From contig NZ_JAGGLN010000002.1 of NCBI RefSeq assembly GCF_017874455.1, forward strand, positions 1 to 64,000: a stretch of DNA of 64,000 bases. The letters are read 5' to 3'. The notes beneath the pieces are model-generated. The model made no database searches, was not told the origin of the DNA, and saw only the letters and a list, made by a program, of their open reading frames with translations. The translations under genes and the position numbers were made by a program. This document shows positions 1-8,566 of the stretch, piece after piece (position 1 is the first letter of the stretch; each line of letters begins with the position of its first letter). This DNA is from Methanobacterium aggregans (GTDB lineage: Archaea; Methanobacteriota; Methanobacteria; Methanobacteriales; Methanobacteriaceae).

Positions 1-191
1 TTAACCACAACCTCCCCGGATGTGGGTTTCAATATACCGTTGAAGTGAAGAAAGAGTGTTGATTTACCAGCACCATTGGGTCCAAGAAGAGCAACGATCT
101 TACCATTATCAACCTTGAAGTTAACGTTTTCAAGGGCCTTCGTACCGTCAGGATACTCATATACAATATCCTTTGTTTCAATAACATTCAT
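1..191 (-). CDS. cbiO: Cobalt/nickel ECF transporter ATPase CbiO, N-terminal part (runs off window)
   Basis: The 63 visible codons begin at the ATG at 189-191, preceded by a GGTGAT ribosome site. They show the start of an ABC ATPase: an aromatic A-loop region (YEYPDGTKAL) and a complete Walker A, GPNGAGKST, around residues 37-45. The rest lies beyond the window edge. It follows cbiM, cbiN and cbiQ on the same strand, so it is the energising subunit of that importer, hydrolysing ATP on the cytoplasmic face. The family call is firm; cobalt versus nickel cannot be told from this piece. Confidence 0.9.
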   Translation of the reverse strand, partial: MNVIETKDIVYEYPDGTKALENVNFKVDNGKIVALLGPNGAGKSTLFLHFNGILKPTSGEVVV

Positions 192-332
192 TTTATCACC
201 CTATTCCATTTTATACAAAATAAATAACTTTAAATAGTCTGGAATATTTATTAAACTCATTAATTGTTTTATTGTGCTCAGTATGGCCTTGTTTAAAAAA
301 AATGTTAGAAAAAGCTGAGATATATTGTTCTA

Positions 333-1121
333 TCAGAAGATACTGAAACTGGCTGTGAGGTAAGTTCCAATTGAGAGTGTGACTTCAAATAGAACTAATA
401 AAATCAGGTTTCGAACTCCCATACTTTTTATGCTTCCAACTTCTCCCATGGTCCTGATTGAACCATCATAGCATCTTGATTCCATTGAAACATATACCTG
501 TTCTCCTTTCATCCATGTTTTTATAAATATGTTGCTTGCAAGCATTCCCATGGATTTGTAGGATTGTTTGAAGCTTGAGTACCCAAGGCGTGTTTCCTGG
601 GAGTGGTACATGTTGATTCCCTCTTCTAAAAACACGAATATGTACCGGTACATGAGCATGGATATTTCAATGACAACTTTGGGAACCTTCAGGCGTTCAA
701 ATATTGAAAATAGTTCAGTCATGGGTGTGGTAAGGGCAATAAATGCCATGCATGAAAATCCACCCATGATCCTTGCAAATACAAGGAAACCTCTGTTGAA
801 CCCATCCACAGTCACAGCAATGTTAAAAATTCCCATATCATATATTGGAGCACCAACTCCAAAGAACAGGGCCATGAAAACAAAGGTTATAAATGCAAAT
901 ATGAATGGAACAAAAAGGAACTTCAAATAAAATTTGTAGGGAATTTTAGCAGGAAACAGTATTAATAAGGTTAAAAATAAAAATATGAAAAGGGGTACAA
1001 TGGGCGATGTGGACACTAAACTCACAAGCATGGTTATTATGGCAAATAGTACTTTAAAGTAGGTATTTACATTTCTAATTCCATTTGAATGAGCATAGTT
1101 GTCCAGAGTGTTTTCAAACAT
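333..1121 (-). CDS. cbiQ: Cobalt ECF transporter transmembrane subunit CbiQ
   Basis: A 262-residue membrane protein with about five or six hydrophobic segments (roughly residues 20-58, 65-90, 110-130, 150-168, 235-258). It is the T component that couples ATP hydrolysis by CbiO to the substrate-binding CbiM/CbiN part. The coupling-helix signature of T components is visible as ESRCYDG at residues 214-220. The start has a good GGTGAT ribosome site. It sits between cbiN and cbiO; the 141-bp gap to cbiO is A+T-rich but shows no separate strong promoter. Confidence 0.92.
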   Translation of the reverse strand: MFENTLDNYAHSNGIRNVNTYFKVLFAIITMLVSLVSTSPIVPLFIFLFLTLLILFPAKIPYKFYLKFLFVPFIFAFITFVFMALFFGVGAPIYDMGIFNIAVTVDGFNRGFLVFARIMGGFSCMAFIALTTPMTELFSIFERLKVPKVVIEISMLMYRYIFVFLEEGINMYHSQETRLGYSSFKQSYKSMGMLASNIFIKTWMKGEQVYVSMESRCYDGSIRTMGEVGSIKSMGVRNLILLVLFEVTLSIGTYLTASFSIF

Positions 1122-1214
1122 CTTATCACCAATCGTGTTCGTTACAGCAGTTTAACTGAGGTTTGCTTCCACCAGTTTTCATGAATCCCTCAGTTTTCCA
1201 CTGTCTTTCCCATA

Positions 1215-1544
1215 TTATTTTTCAGCTTTCTGAGTTTCCCCTTCTTCTTCCCTTTTTCTCTTCATGTTTGCCTGGCACTGCCAGTATCCAAAAACGTACC
1301 CAATTATGATGGCACCTATTGCTGCCTGAAGTGCGAAGAGAAGGCTTTCAATTTCACCACTTGGTGGTTCCCATAATGATTGGGTCCATGGCACGTAACC
1401 TGTTGATTCTATCTGTTCACTTCCCTGATCATCTGCTCCACTGAAGTAACCCTGATCCTCACCTTTACCATTGTAAAGAGCTAGTGGGAATATTACAATT
1501 ACTGCAACCAGAGCCAGAAGGAGGATTGCTCTTTTATTCACCAT
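1215..1544 (-). CDS. cbiN: Cobalt transport protein CbiN
   Basis: A 109-residue protein with an N-terminal membrane helix (about residues 6-24), an acidic external loop and a second helix (about 66-87) followed by a charged tail. This two-helix layout with a periplasm-type loop is standard for CbiN, the small auxiliary subunit that assists CbiM in metal capture. Its ATG follows the cbiM stop codon with no gap and is preceded by a GGGGG ribosome site lying inside the end of cbiM. The family is normally about 90-110 residues, so the length fits. Confidence 0.9.
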   Translation of the reverse strand: MVNKRAILLLALVAVIVIFPLALYNGKGEDQGYFSGADDQGSEQIESTGYVPWTQSLWEPPSGEIESLLFALQAAIGAIIIGYVFGYWQCQANMKRKREEEGETQKAEK

Positions 1545-2231
1545 TTATAATGCCCCCTTCAAGGTTTCCTTGATCTTTGGCCCAATAACCTTTAAATTTT
1601 CCAGTATATCTGGTCGAAGGTTCATTATGTACTCGAATATGACCACAGTTAAAAGACCCTCTGCTATTGCAAGTGGTACCTGGGTGTATGCGTAGATCAC
1701 TATGAACTTCACGAATGCTGAGCCGAAGGTTGGTATTGGGAAAGCCAGTGAGAGTTGTACCGCTGTTGTAACGTAGGTGAGCCAGTCACCTGCAACTGCT
1801 GCAAAGAATATTCCCAGTGATGGGGACCATCCTGCTTTCTGACAGCCCTTGTAGATTATCCATGCTGCAACTGGTCCCACAATACCCATTGAAAATACGT
1901 TGGCACCTAAAGTTGTTATTCCCCCATGGGCAAGAAGCAGTGCCTGAAAAACCAGTACAATTGCTGCTAAAACACTTGCAACTGCAGGTCCAAATAGTAC
2001 TGCACCTAAAGCGTTACCACAAGGATGAGAGCAGCTTCCTGTTACAGAGGGCATCTTTAACGACGATAAAATGAACATAAATGCGCCTGAAACTGCGAGC
2101 AATGGTTTTGACTCCGGATGTTCTTCTGTTATCTTTTTTATCTGGATCACACCGTAGGCAATGACTGGTAATGCCAGTGCATACCAGAACACGCACCAGT
2201 ACCACGGTAAGAATCCTTCCATTATGTGCAT
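1545..2231 (-). CDS. cbiM: Cobalt/nickel ECF transporter substrate-binding subunit CbiM
   Basis: A 228-residue membrane protein that starts with MHIMEGFLP. The family places the metal at its extreme N terminus, using the amino group, His2 and a further conserved His, so this start is functionally decisive. A GGAG ribosome site lies 9 nt upstream. The internal SCSHPCGNALGA region is the second conserved CbiM block. It heads the cbiMNQO operon. Cobalt fits a methanogen that needs corrinoids for methyl transfer; nickel is possible because CbiM and NikM are close relatives. Confidence 0.93.
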   Translation of the reverse strand: MHIMEGFLPWYWCVFWYALALPVIAYGVIQIKKITEEHPESKPLLAVSGAFMFILSSLKMPSVTGSCSHPCGNALGAVLFGPAVASVLAAIVLVFQALLLAHGGITTLGANVFSMGIVGPVAAWIIYKGCQKAGWSPSLGIFFAAVAGDWLTYVTTAVQLSLAFPIPTFGSAFVKFIVIYAYTQVPLAIAEGLLTVVIFEYIMNLRPDILENLKVIGPKIKETLKGAL

Positions 2232-2587
2232 CTTTTCTATCTCCTTTGATTTTTTTGAATCTGTTTCTTCAAGCTTTTAAACTTTACTTTAATTTTCTAA
2301 AAATTTACTTTAATTTAAGTTTTACTTTAATTTCTATAAAGTAAAATTGAATAAATGTTGTATTTAAAGGTTGTTATTCTCTCTTCAAAAAGAAGTGATA
2401 GCACATTTTACTGTCCTTTTAAATTAATGAGAAAAATATCCTAAGGGAGTTGTAAAAAGAGTTTTAAAATTAAAAATTTTTTATTATAAAAAGTAATTTT
2501 ACCCGTAAAAAATGAGGTATTGAAAAAAGTAACCAAAAATTAAGAAAAAGGTATTTAAAATCATTATAATACAAAAAAAACTAAAAT
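2232..2587. other. Intergenic region upstream of cbiM
   Basis: About 356 bases with no gene. It holds three direct 13-bp repeats and an inverted repeat at 2283-2346, listed separately. The rest is A+T-rich, including near-homopolymer stretches at 2460-2580. Confidence 0.7.
2283..2346. promoter_or_regulatory. Operator-like array upstream of the cobalt importer operon
   Basis: TTTACTTTAATTT occurs three times without mismatch, at 2283-2295, 2304-2316 and 2321-2333. The last copy overlaps a perfect inverted repeat: TTTTACTTTA at 2320-2329, 7 bases, TAAAGTAAAA at 2337-2346. The array ends about 52 bp before the cbiM start on the cbiM-distal side, where an archaeal promoter is expected. A metal-responsive repressor site is a reasonable inference; the regulator is not identifiable here. 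Confidence 0.55.
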
Positions 2588-2791
2588 TCAGCTTCTTTTT
2601 AAAATTGAATAAACAGAGTATGCAGCAGCCACACCTATTAAAAAACCTATGGTTGCAAGTAATCTGTGCCCCTCCAAATTGGTGTCCAGAGGATAACCCA
2701 TTAAATAGTACAGGAGTTCAATTGAAACCAGACTGACCACTGTGAAGGTTATAAAGGCAGCTGAGAGTTCCCACATCCTCTTTTGATCCAT
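2588..2791 (-). CDS. Small two-helix membrane protein, unknown function
   Basis: A 67-residue protein starting MDQKRMWEL. The start was chosen for its AAGGGTG ribosome site 7 nt upstream; a longer open frame to 2890 lacks such a site. Two hydrophobic helices (about residues 10-27 and 43-62) flank a short loop. I recognise no family. It is divergent from pyrF and separated from the cbi operon by a long noncoding gap, so it is probably transcribed alone. Confidence 0.6.
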   Translation of the reverse strand: MDQKRMWELSAAFITFTVVSLVSIELLYYLMGYPLDTNLEGHRLLATIGFLIGVAAAYSVYSILKRS

Positions 2792-2950
2792 GTTTTTTAC
2801 ACCCTTGAAAAAGAATTTTGTACAGTATCTTATGTTACTTGTTATCTTTACCTTTGATACTGGTTTATTTATTGTATTGTTAATCTTCAATTTAAGATTT
2901 GATCCTGAATTTCTTTAATTCAATGGGTTTTGATCCAACTATGCCCAAAA

Positions 2951-2984
2951 ATCATTTAAAGAATTTCAACCCAATAGAATTTCA
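2951..2984 (+). promoter_or_regulatory. Probable promoter of pyrF giving a leaderless transcript
   Basis: TTTAAA at 2955-2960 is centred about 27 bp before the pyrF ATG, the usual distance from an archaeal TATA box to the transcription start. With no Shine-Dalgarno sequence present, transcription probably starts at or next to the ATG. Confidence 0.4.
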
Positions 2985-3634
2985 TGGAAGTTAAAAACAG
3001 GATAATACTGGCCCTTGACGTTAAAACCATGGAAAAGGCCTTTGAAGTAGCAGATGCAGTTTCAGATTACATAGACACCATAAAAATCGGATACCCACTT
3101 GCACTTGCAGAGGGCCTTGACTCAATATCCAGGATCAAGGAGGAGTTCGGCTCAAAGATCATAGCAGACTTCAAGGTTGCAGACATCCCTGAGACCAACA
3201 GTAAAATAGCAGATCTCACCTTTGAATCTGGAGCTGATGCGATCATAGTACATGGATTCGTTGGGGCGGACAGTGTGAAGGCCTGCATGGAATCTGCAGA
3301 TGAACATGGAGGTGAGGTTTTCTTACTCACGGAAATGTCACATCCTGGAGCTTCAGCATTTCTACAGCCTGCAGCTGAGCGCATTGCAGAGATGGGTGTT
3401 GAACTTGGCATTGAAAACTACGTTGCACCTGCAACCAAGATCAACCGCCTTGAAACCATCAGAAACATGGTTGGTAGGGATGCATTCATAATATCTCCGG
3501 GAGTTGGAGCGCAGGGTGGAGAAGCATCCAGTACACTGGATTTTGCTGATGCTGCAATAGTTGGAAGATCAATCTACCTTTCTCAGGACCCTGAAAATGC
3601 TGTTAAGACCCTTATAAATGGAATCAAACTTTGA
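2984..3634 (+). CDS. pyrF: Orotidine 5'-phosphate decarboxylase
   Basis: A 216-residue TIM-barrel enzyme for the last step of UMP synthesis, decarboxylating OMP. The catalytic tetrad of the family is visible: Asp12, Lys34, and the D-x-K-x-x-D motif at Asp62, Lys64 and Asp67 (ADFKVADIPETN). The C-terminal phosphate-binding parts are SPGVGAQGG and GRSIY. Length fits archaeal PyrF. No clear ribosome site precedes the ATG, and a TATA-like TTTAAA lies at 2955-2960, about 26 bp upstream, so the mRNA may be leaderless. Its 3' end overlaps the convergent gene by 66 bp. Confidence 0.96.
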   Translation: MEVKNRIILALDVKTMEKAFEVADAVSDYIDTIKIGYPLALAEGLDSISRIKEEFGSKIIADFKVADIPETNSKIADLTFESGADAIIVHGFVGADSVKACMESADEHGGEVFLLTEMSHPGASAFLQPAAERIAEMGVELGIENYVAPATKINRLETIRNMVGRDAFIISPGVGAQGGEASSTLDFADAAIVGRSIYLSQDPENAVKTLINGIKL

Positions 3635-4186
3635 ACCTGCAACTTCATAAAACACATCAAAGAGTATGAAGTAGATTATTGTTTGGGGCTGGAAGTACTG
3701 CAGCCCATTTATATAACTTAAGGGTAGAAAGATTTGAAGGAATCCCAGTACTGAGAAAACTAAAACCGCAATTTTAAGGGTGAACCTGTACTCGAAGAAG
3801 GTTTCCATAAAACTGCTTTTTTCTGCAATCCAATCATTATCATGCCCAATTTCATCAATGAATGCTGCAGCTGTGCATATTATAAGTGTTATTATTCCTA
3901 TGGAGGGTATTCCAAAAATAAATAGTATTGTGCTCAGTATAATTATTGAGAGAATGTGGTTTAGTGTGTCAACCTTGAATGCCAGTAAATTTCCAATCAA
4001 AACCCCAATGAATATGCATGCTGCATCTGAACTTGAAACAGCAAGGTAACTAATGCAAAGAACGCACAGAAGTCCTGTGGTTACTGCCAGAAATTTGTTG
4101 ATTTTTACATCAGAAAAATCATCGGACAGCTTCATTAAAAATCCTGCCAGGGCATAAAAAATGAGGTAGAGTTCCAAAATAAACAT
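3569..4186 (-). CDS. Polytopic membrane protein, unknown function
   Basis: A 205-residue protein with about five hydrophobic segments, separated by a hydrophilic loop near residues 108-130 (FIDEIGHDNDWIAEKSSF). The acidic and histidine residues there (DEIGHD) could be functional. The start used is the ATG after GAAGTG; a GTG immediately upstream is also open. Its last 66 bases overlap the end of pyrF on the opposite strand, so the C-terminal residues are encoded antisense to pyrF. No family recognised. Confidence 0.7.
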   Translation of the reverse strand: MFILELYLIFYALAGFLMKLSDDFSDVKINKFLAVTTGLLCVLCISYLAVSSSDAACIFIGVLIGNLLAFKVDTLNHILSIIILSTILFIFGIPSIGIITLIICTAAAFIDEIGHDNDWIAEKSSFMETFFEYRFTLKIAVLVFSVLGFLQIFLPLSYINGLQYFQPQTIIYFILFDVFYEVAGSKFDSIYKGLNSIFRVLRKVD

Positions 4187-4244
4187 CACTTCTCTTTTAA
4201 TTCAAGTATCATATTTTTTTAATTCAATTGTACCATATAACTTC

Positions 4245-5183
4245 TTATTTCTGCTTTTTATTTATCATTGCCCTTGCACCTGCAACCATAAGTGGGAAAA
4301 CTATGGTTGCATCCCCAATAACCGTTACAAGGTTTGAACCTGCCTTTGCCTTTGCCCATGACTTGGCCTCCTCAAGGGGTGCACCACTGAGGCTTCCTCC
4401 TTCACTGCGATCCAGTGTTATCTGAATACCTGCGTCCACTCCACCCTTGAGGATGTTCGATGCAAGTGCGTAGTGTTTTGGAAGTCCTCCTCCAAGCATT
4501 ACAGTTGCAACCTTCTTCGAGTCGTACACAATGTCTGAAAGTTCGTGCATGTCTCCTGATGCGTCCAGATGGAGTTCATGGTCCTGGGTGAACATCCAGA
4601 GCTGTAGTCCAAGCATGCTGTCGATCATACCCGGTGCGTAGATTGGAACTCCCTTCTTCGCGGCTGTGTGGAGTATTGATGCTTCATCATCCACCATGCC
4701 TCCAATTTTTGAGAGAAATTCCCTTATTGTGAGGTGGGATTTTTCCTCGGCAATCGTAGACATTATATCAGTTATTCTGGTTTCAAAGACTTCAAAATCC
4801 TCAGATTTTGTGTAAAGGTCTGCTATCCTTCCCATTCCCATTTGACAGAGGTCTTCATCATCCTTCTCAATACCCCTGTAGTGTCTGCCACCGAAGGCTT
4901 CAAGGAGGTCATGGGTAAGGTTTGCACCGCTTGTTATCATAACGTCAATGTATCCATCATCTATCAGATCTCTGATTACGTTTCTAAGGCCGCCGGGTAC
5001 CATGGGGCCTGCAACACTTAGAAAAACTGCCGTGTCTTCATCAGCCATTACATCTGCAAGGAGCTCTGTGGCCCTGTAAAGTCTTCCAGCACCTAGAACA
5101 CCTGATTTTCCCATTTGTTCAACGAGTTCCAGTACGCTCATTTTGTCCTGGATTTTCATGTGGTTTATCTTCAGTTTAAGCAT
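4245..5183 (-). CDS. dys: Deoxyhypusine synthase
   Basis: A 312-residue enzyme that transfers the aminobutyl group of spermidine to a lysine of translation factor aIF5A, the first step of hypusine formation. The active-site lysine lies in GGGLPKH (about Lys236), and the NAD/spermidine pocket is suggested by SGANLTHDLLEAFG and SGAPLEEAKSWAK. The start is uncertain: an ATG at 5183 directly follows GGAG, and another in-frame ATG lies 8 codons in. Conserved family sequence begins soon after. Typical archaeal length is 300-330 residues. Confidence 0.95.
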   Translation of the reverse strand: MLKLKINHMKIQDKMSVLELVEQMGKSGVLGAGRLYRATELLADVMADEDTAVFLSVAGPMVPGGLRNVIRDLIDDGYIDVMITSGANLTHDLLEAFGGRHYRGIEKDDEDLCQMGMGRIADLYTKSEDFEVFETRITDIMSTIAEEKSHLTIREFLSKIGGMVDDEASILHTAAKKGVPIYAPGMIDSMLGLQLWMFTQDHELHLDASGDMHELSDIVYDSKKVATVMLGGGLPKHYALASNILKGGVDAGIQITLDRSEGGSLSGAPLEEAKSWAKAKAGSNLVTVIGDATIVFPLMVAGARAMINKKQK

Positions 5184-5345
5184 CTCCAAAAATTTTAATT
5201 CAAAAAAGAATAAGATTTCAAGCTGAAATCCCTGTAAAATTCATTGAATGAGTATTGATCTTTAAAAATAGTTTAGGTTTTGATGTATTTAAAATTAATT
5301 TTTCCATGAAAAAATTTTATAAAATTTTATAAAAAGTAGTGTGTA

Positions 5346-6227
5346 TTATTTAATTCCTGCTATTTTATCCAGGAGATCCGTTCTTGTAACGATACCAAAT
5401 GATTTATCGTCTACAACCACGATCAACCTTCCTATATGGTTTTTGTTCATGATCTCTATGGCATCTGCAATCATCACGTCTTTTTCAACGGTTATTAGGT
5501 GTTTGGACATGACTTCAGTTACCTGGGAGTGCTCATTACCCTCTGCAAGGGCCTTTGTAATATCGCTGAGGGTTAAAATTCCTAAAATTTTATTTTCATC
5601 ATCTGTTACTGGCGCTCCCTCTATATTTTCATGGGTTAAAAGTTTTGCAGCTTCTTTTAGACTCATGGAATGATTTATCTTTATGATTTCAAAGGTTGCA
5701 ATTTCCATGACAGTTTTTTTAGGTATGCTCCGTATTGCAGTTGTGTCGAGAAGCAGGATGTTGTCCATGTCGTCCCTTCCAACAATGACCCCATCAACAA
5801 TGAGCTTGTTTACAGGTGTTGGTCCCACCCTTATCTTGTCACCCAGGTCCAGGGTCTTGATGTTTCCAACGGCCTTTACAGCTGCTTCACATTCACCTGG
5901 ATGTGGCACACTTGTGAACTCTATCTTGGCAACTGAAATGTCTTTGAGCTTTTTACCACCTTTATATATGGGTACATGGGATTCCTTGTTGCTGTCTGAG
6001 ATGTTAAGGGTGTGATAAGCTTTCACAGTTGGTTTGTAACCTCCTCTTGGGCCTGGAACACCTTTTACAAGACCTAAACTTCGGAGAGACTGCATCTGAT
6101 TCCTTATTGTACCGGGATTACGGTTCATTACCTCAGCTATTTCCTCGCCCTTAATGGACTTACCTTCAGCATTCCTGTACAAATTTATGAGACTTTGCAG
6201 TATTTCTTTCTGAACCGATGTGAGCAT
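5346..6227 (-). CDS. HTH and CBS-pair regulator
   Basis: A 293-residue protein. Residues 1-62 form a winged-helix DNA-binding domain (SIKGEEIAEVMNRNPGTIRNQ is the likely recognition region). Residues about 75-160 are a linker domain of unknown role. Residues about 170-225 and 232-290 are two CBS repeats (EGAPVTDDENKILGILT and IGRLIVVVDDKSFGIVT). CBS pairs bind adenosyl nucleotides, so this is probably a ligand-sensing transcription regulator typical of Methanobacteriales. The ATG follows AGGTGG. It is a single-gene unit with long A+T-rich flanks. Confidence 0.85.
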   Translation of the reverse strand: MLTSVQKEILQSLINLYRNAEGKSIKGEEIAEVMNRNPGTIRNQMQSLRSLGLVKGVPGPRGGYKPTVKAYHTLNISDSNKESHVPIYKGGKKLKDISVAKIEFTSVPHPGECEAAVKAVGNIKTLDLGDKIRVGPTPVNKLIVDGVIVGRDDMDNILLLDTTAIRSIPKKTVMEIATFEIIKINHSMSLKEAAKLLTHENIEGAPVTDDENKILGILTLSDITKALAEGNEHSQVTEVMSKHLITVEKDVMIADAIEIMNKNHIGRLIVVVDDKSFGIVTRTDLLDKIAGIK

Positions 6228-6460
6228 TCAAACCACCTTTAATATTTATTATTATTTATAATTATAATTATAAATTTATCATGGTTATACATATATAAGT
6301 CTTTTTAAATATTTTTGAGTTGGGCTGTGCTGTATGAAGGAAATGATAATTGAGTAATGGACTTTAAGCTCAATATTATTGCACCATAGCTAATTCAGGA
6401 AGCTAAAAAAGAGTTTTTCAATGTGTGAATGTGGGGTTGTCGTGAAAGGGATTGGAGACC

Positions 6461-7378
6461 TTACTTTGATAAATGTAAATATAAACAATAACTACCCAAA
6501 ATTCCTATAAAAATCAATAATAATATAGTTATTCCAAAAAATATAGAGTCATAACCTTTAAAATAGCCTTTAACAATATTAAGAGCTATGATAGAAGGTA
6601 TGAGCAAACCTATTAACCATTTTATAGTTCCTTTTTTATTTTCTACATTAGAAGGAGAGTGATTAATAGAAGAGGAGTTAGTAAGATTTGTTTCAGGCTT
6701 AAAAAAAATTCTTGTCCTTATTTGTCTAATCAACCTATTTGTTAACTTTATAAAGTTCTCAATAGATTTTATAAGAGAAAGAAGACTTAAAATTTTAGCT
6801 TCATATTGAATATGAGGAGGGACCTTAACACCCTGAGATAATGCAAGACTATCCCTTGTAGCATAATGAGTTGGTCTTAAACCACGTATTATATCTCCTT
6901 GTGAAAATTTCCATTTAATATTCTCAATTTCTTCGAGAATTTCAATTTCTTTATCAAATTTATCAAAAGTTCTAATAAAAGACAAATCAGAACACACTGA
7001 AGTATGCAAATCTTCCTTCTGAATTTTATTTAAAGAAGTTTCAATTTTATTTAAAGAAGTTCCATGATATTTCTTTTCAATAGCCCTAATTACATCAGCA
7101 TATGTTTTTTCTTCCCAATTGGGTTGAGATCTATGTTGTAAACCCCACTCTGAATCAAATCTTTCATTAATAGGAGGTCGTTCAAAATTTTTATAATATA
7201 AATCCGCATGATAACCAATCCAAGAACCACTCCAAGATTCTTGAATTTGATTTATGATATCTAAAAGAGCATTTAAATCTTTTTTATAAGATAAAGCCTT
7301 TTTTATATTTTTATTAAAGTTATCTAACTCTTTCTGAAGATTATCAAGAAATTCAATCTTTTCGTTATTTTGAGCCAT
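6461..7378 (-). CDS. Membrane-anchored protein of unknown family
   Basis: A 305-residue protein. Residues 1-60 and 125-165 look coiled-coil-forming (many Lys, Glu, Leu). A distinctive block, SWSGSWIGYHADLYYKNF, lies near residues 48-65, followed by ERPPINERFDSEWG. The C terminus has two hydrophobic helices (about 251-270 and 280-302) ending at the last residues. A short repeat, TSLNKIE-TSLNKIQ, sits near residue 110. The ATG follows AGGGAT. The gene is markedly A+T-rich compared with its neighbours, suggesting acquisition. I cannot name the family; the block resembles conserved cores of orphan genes near defence islands, which is only an impression. Confidence 0.65.
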   Translation of the reverse strand: MAQNNEKIEFLDNLQKELDNFNKNIKKALSYKKDLNALLDIINQIQESWSGSWIGYHADLYYKNFERPPINERFDSEWGLQHRSQPNWEEKTYADVIRAIEKKYHGTSLNKIETSLNKIQKEDLHTSVCSDLSFIRTFDKFDKEIEILEEIENIKWKFSQGDIIRGLRPTHYATRDSLALSQGVKVPPHIQYEAKILSLLSLIKSIENFIKLTNRLIRQIRTRIFFKPETNLTNSSSINHSPSNVENKKGTIKWLIGLLIPSIIALNIVKGYFKGYDSIFFGITILLLIFIGILGSYCLYLHLSK

Positions 7379-7590
7379 ATAATCCCTAAAATAAATTTAA
7401 TTGACCTTGAAACCCAATAAATGTTGGAATTGAGTTTAACAAGTTAAATAATCAAAATTATTACACAAAGCCATTATTCTTAAGGTTTAATTAAAATTAG
7501 ATTAATTAAAAGTAATATAAAAAGTTAATCTTTTATCCCTCCATTTTGAACTTACTATTTTAATAGTAATTACTACTGAAATTCCAGTAC

Positions 7591-7884
7591 ATGGACCCTA
7601 AAACTATTCTCGAAAAACTTGAAAACACCCTCAAAAATAACGATATTGAGTTTAAGAAAGATATTGAAGGTTTAGGCCAAGTTGATGCAACAGAAAAACG
7701 ATCAAATGGATACCAATTTACATTACAAGACCACTTGAGAGGTTTAATCTTAGCGTTACTCAGTAATCAACACCCTTGGAAACCCATAGCAAATAACCTT
7801 GACAACCTAGAAACAATATTCCTCGATTATCAACCAGAAAAACTCAGAAAAACAGACTCTAAAGACATTATAAATACAAATTAG
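7591..7884 (+). CDS. Short protein, probably a truncated version of a longer family
   Basis: A 97-residue open frame with a compact N-terminal part (YQFTLQDHLRGLILALLSNQHPWKPIANNLDNLETIF) that looks like a conserved globular domain. The last 15 residues (KTDSKDIINTN) look like drift after loss of a C terminus. No convincing ribosome site. It is flanked by A+T-rich noncoding DNA next to another orphan gene. The L-S-N-Q-x-P-W pattern recalls an uncharacterised bacterial and archaeal family of over 200 residues; that is from memory and unverified. Confidence 0.45.
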   Translation: MDPKTILEKLENTLKNNDIEFKKDIEGLGQVDATEKRSNGYQFTLQDHLRGLILALLSNQHPWKPIANNLDNLETIFLDYQPEKLRKTDSKDIINTN

Positions 7885-8137
7885 GGTTATTAACTGTCAT
7901 CAAAAAGATCGATCTAACCATCTACTCGTATCGCATACATTAATTGATTAAAGTGATATCAAAAAGATCCTGAAAAAAAGAGTTAAGATGGTTTGTGGAT
8001 TGAATTCAACTCATTTACTTGCTTAATTTATTTTTAATCTTTTTAAATTGAGCGATAAGTAAGATATTGCATAAAAATTGGTTTATACTTGAAAAACAAA
8101 CTAATAACTTAATTAAAGTTGTAATGGAGGTTGTTTT

Positions 8138-8347
8138 ATGAAGATAAGTGCAAGGAATGCTTTAGAAGGAACGGTTGAAAATGTGGAGATCGGGGCAGTT
8201 ATGGCCAGTGTAAAAATTAACATAGAAAATCCTGGTGTTATAACAGCTGTAATAACCAAAGAATCTGTTGAAAAGCTTGGAATAAAAAAAGGAGATAATG
8301 TTTCCGCAATAATTAAATCAACAGAAGTCATGGTTGGAAAGGATTAA
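8138..8347 (+). CDS. Mop-type molybdenum-pterin binding protein
   Basis: A 69-residue protein made of a single TOBE/Mop domain: SARNALEGTVENVEIGAVMASVKI at the start and VTKESVEKLGIKKGDNVSAIIKSTEVMV at the end. Mop proteins assemble as hexamers that bind molybdate or tungstate in the cytoplasm. Methanogens need these metals for formylmethanofuran and formate dehydrogenases. A GGAGG ribosome site lies 8 nt before the ATG. No molybdate transporter gene is adjacent. Confidence 0.9.
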   Translation: MKISARNALEGTVENVEIGAVMASVKINIENPGVITAVITKESVEKLGIKKGDNVSAIIKSTEVMVGKD

Positions 8348-8566
8348 CCACCTAAAAACCAATTTCTATTTTATTTTAAAAAGAAACTTGAAAATTTATT
8401 TCTGAAGATTATTCTTAATTTGAATATTTAAATTTTTCTTTATTCTACTCAATTCTTTAATAAAAAGCCAAAAAACAGTTATTCAGGCAAAACTAAATCT
8501 TTCAAGAATTTAAGAGTAAAATATAAAGCAAAGCACTAAAAAAAGAATAAAAAAGTGAAATATGGT

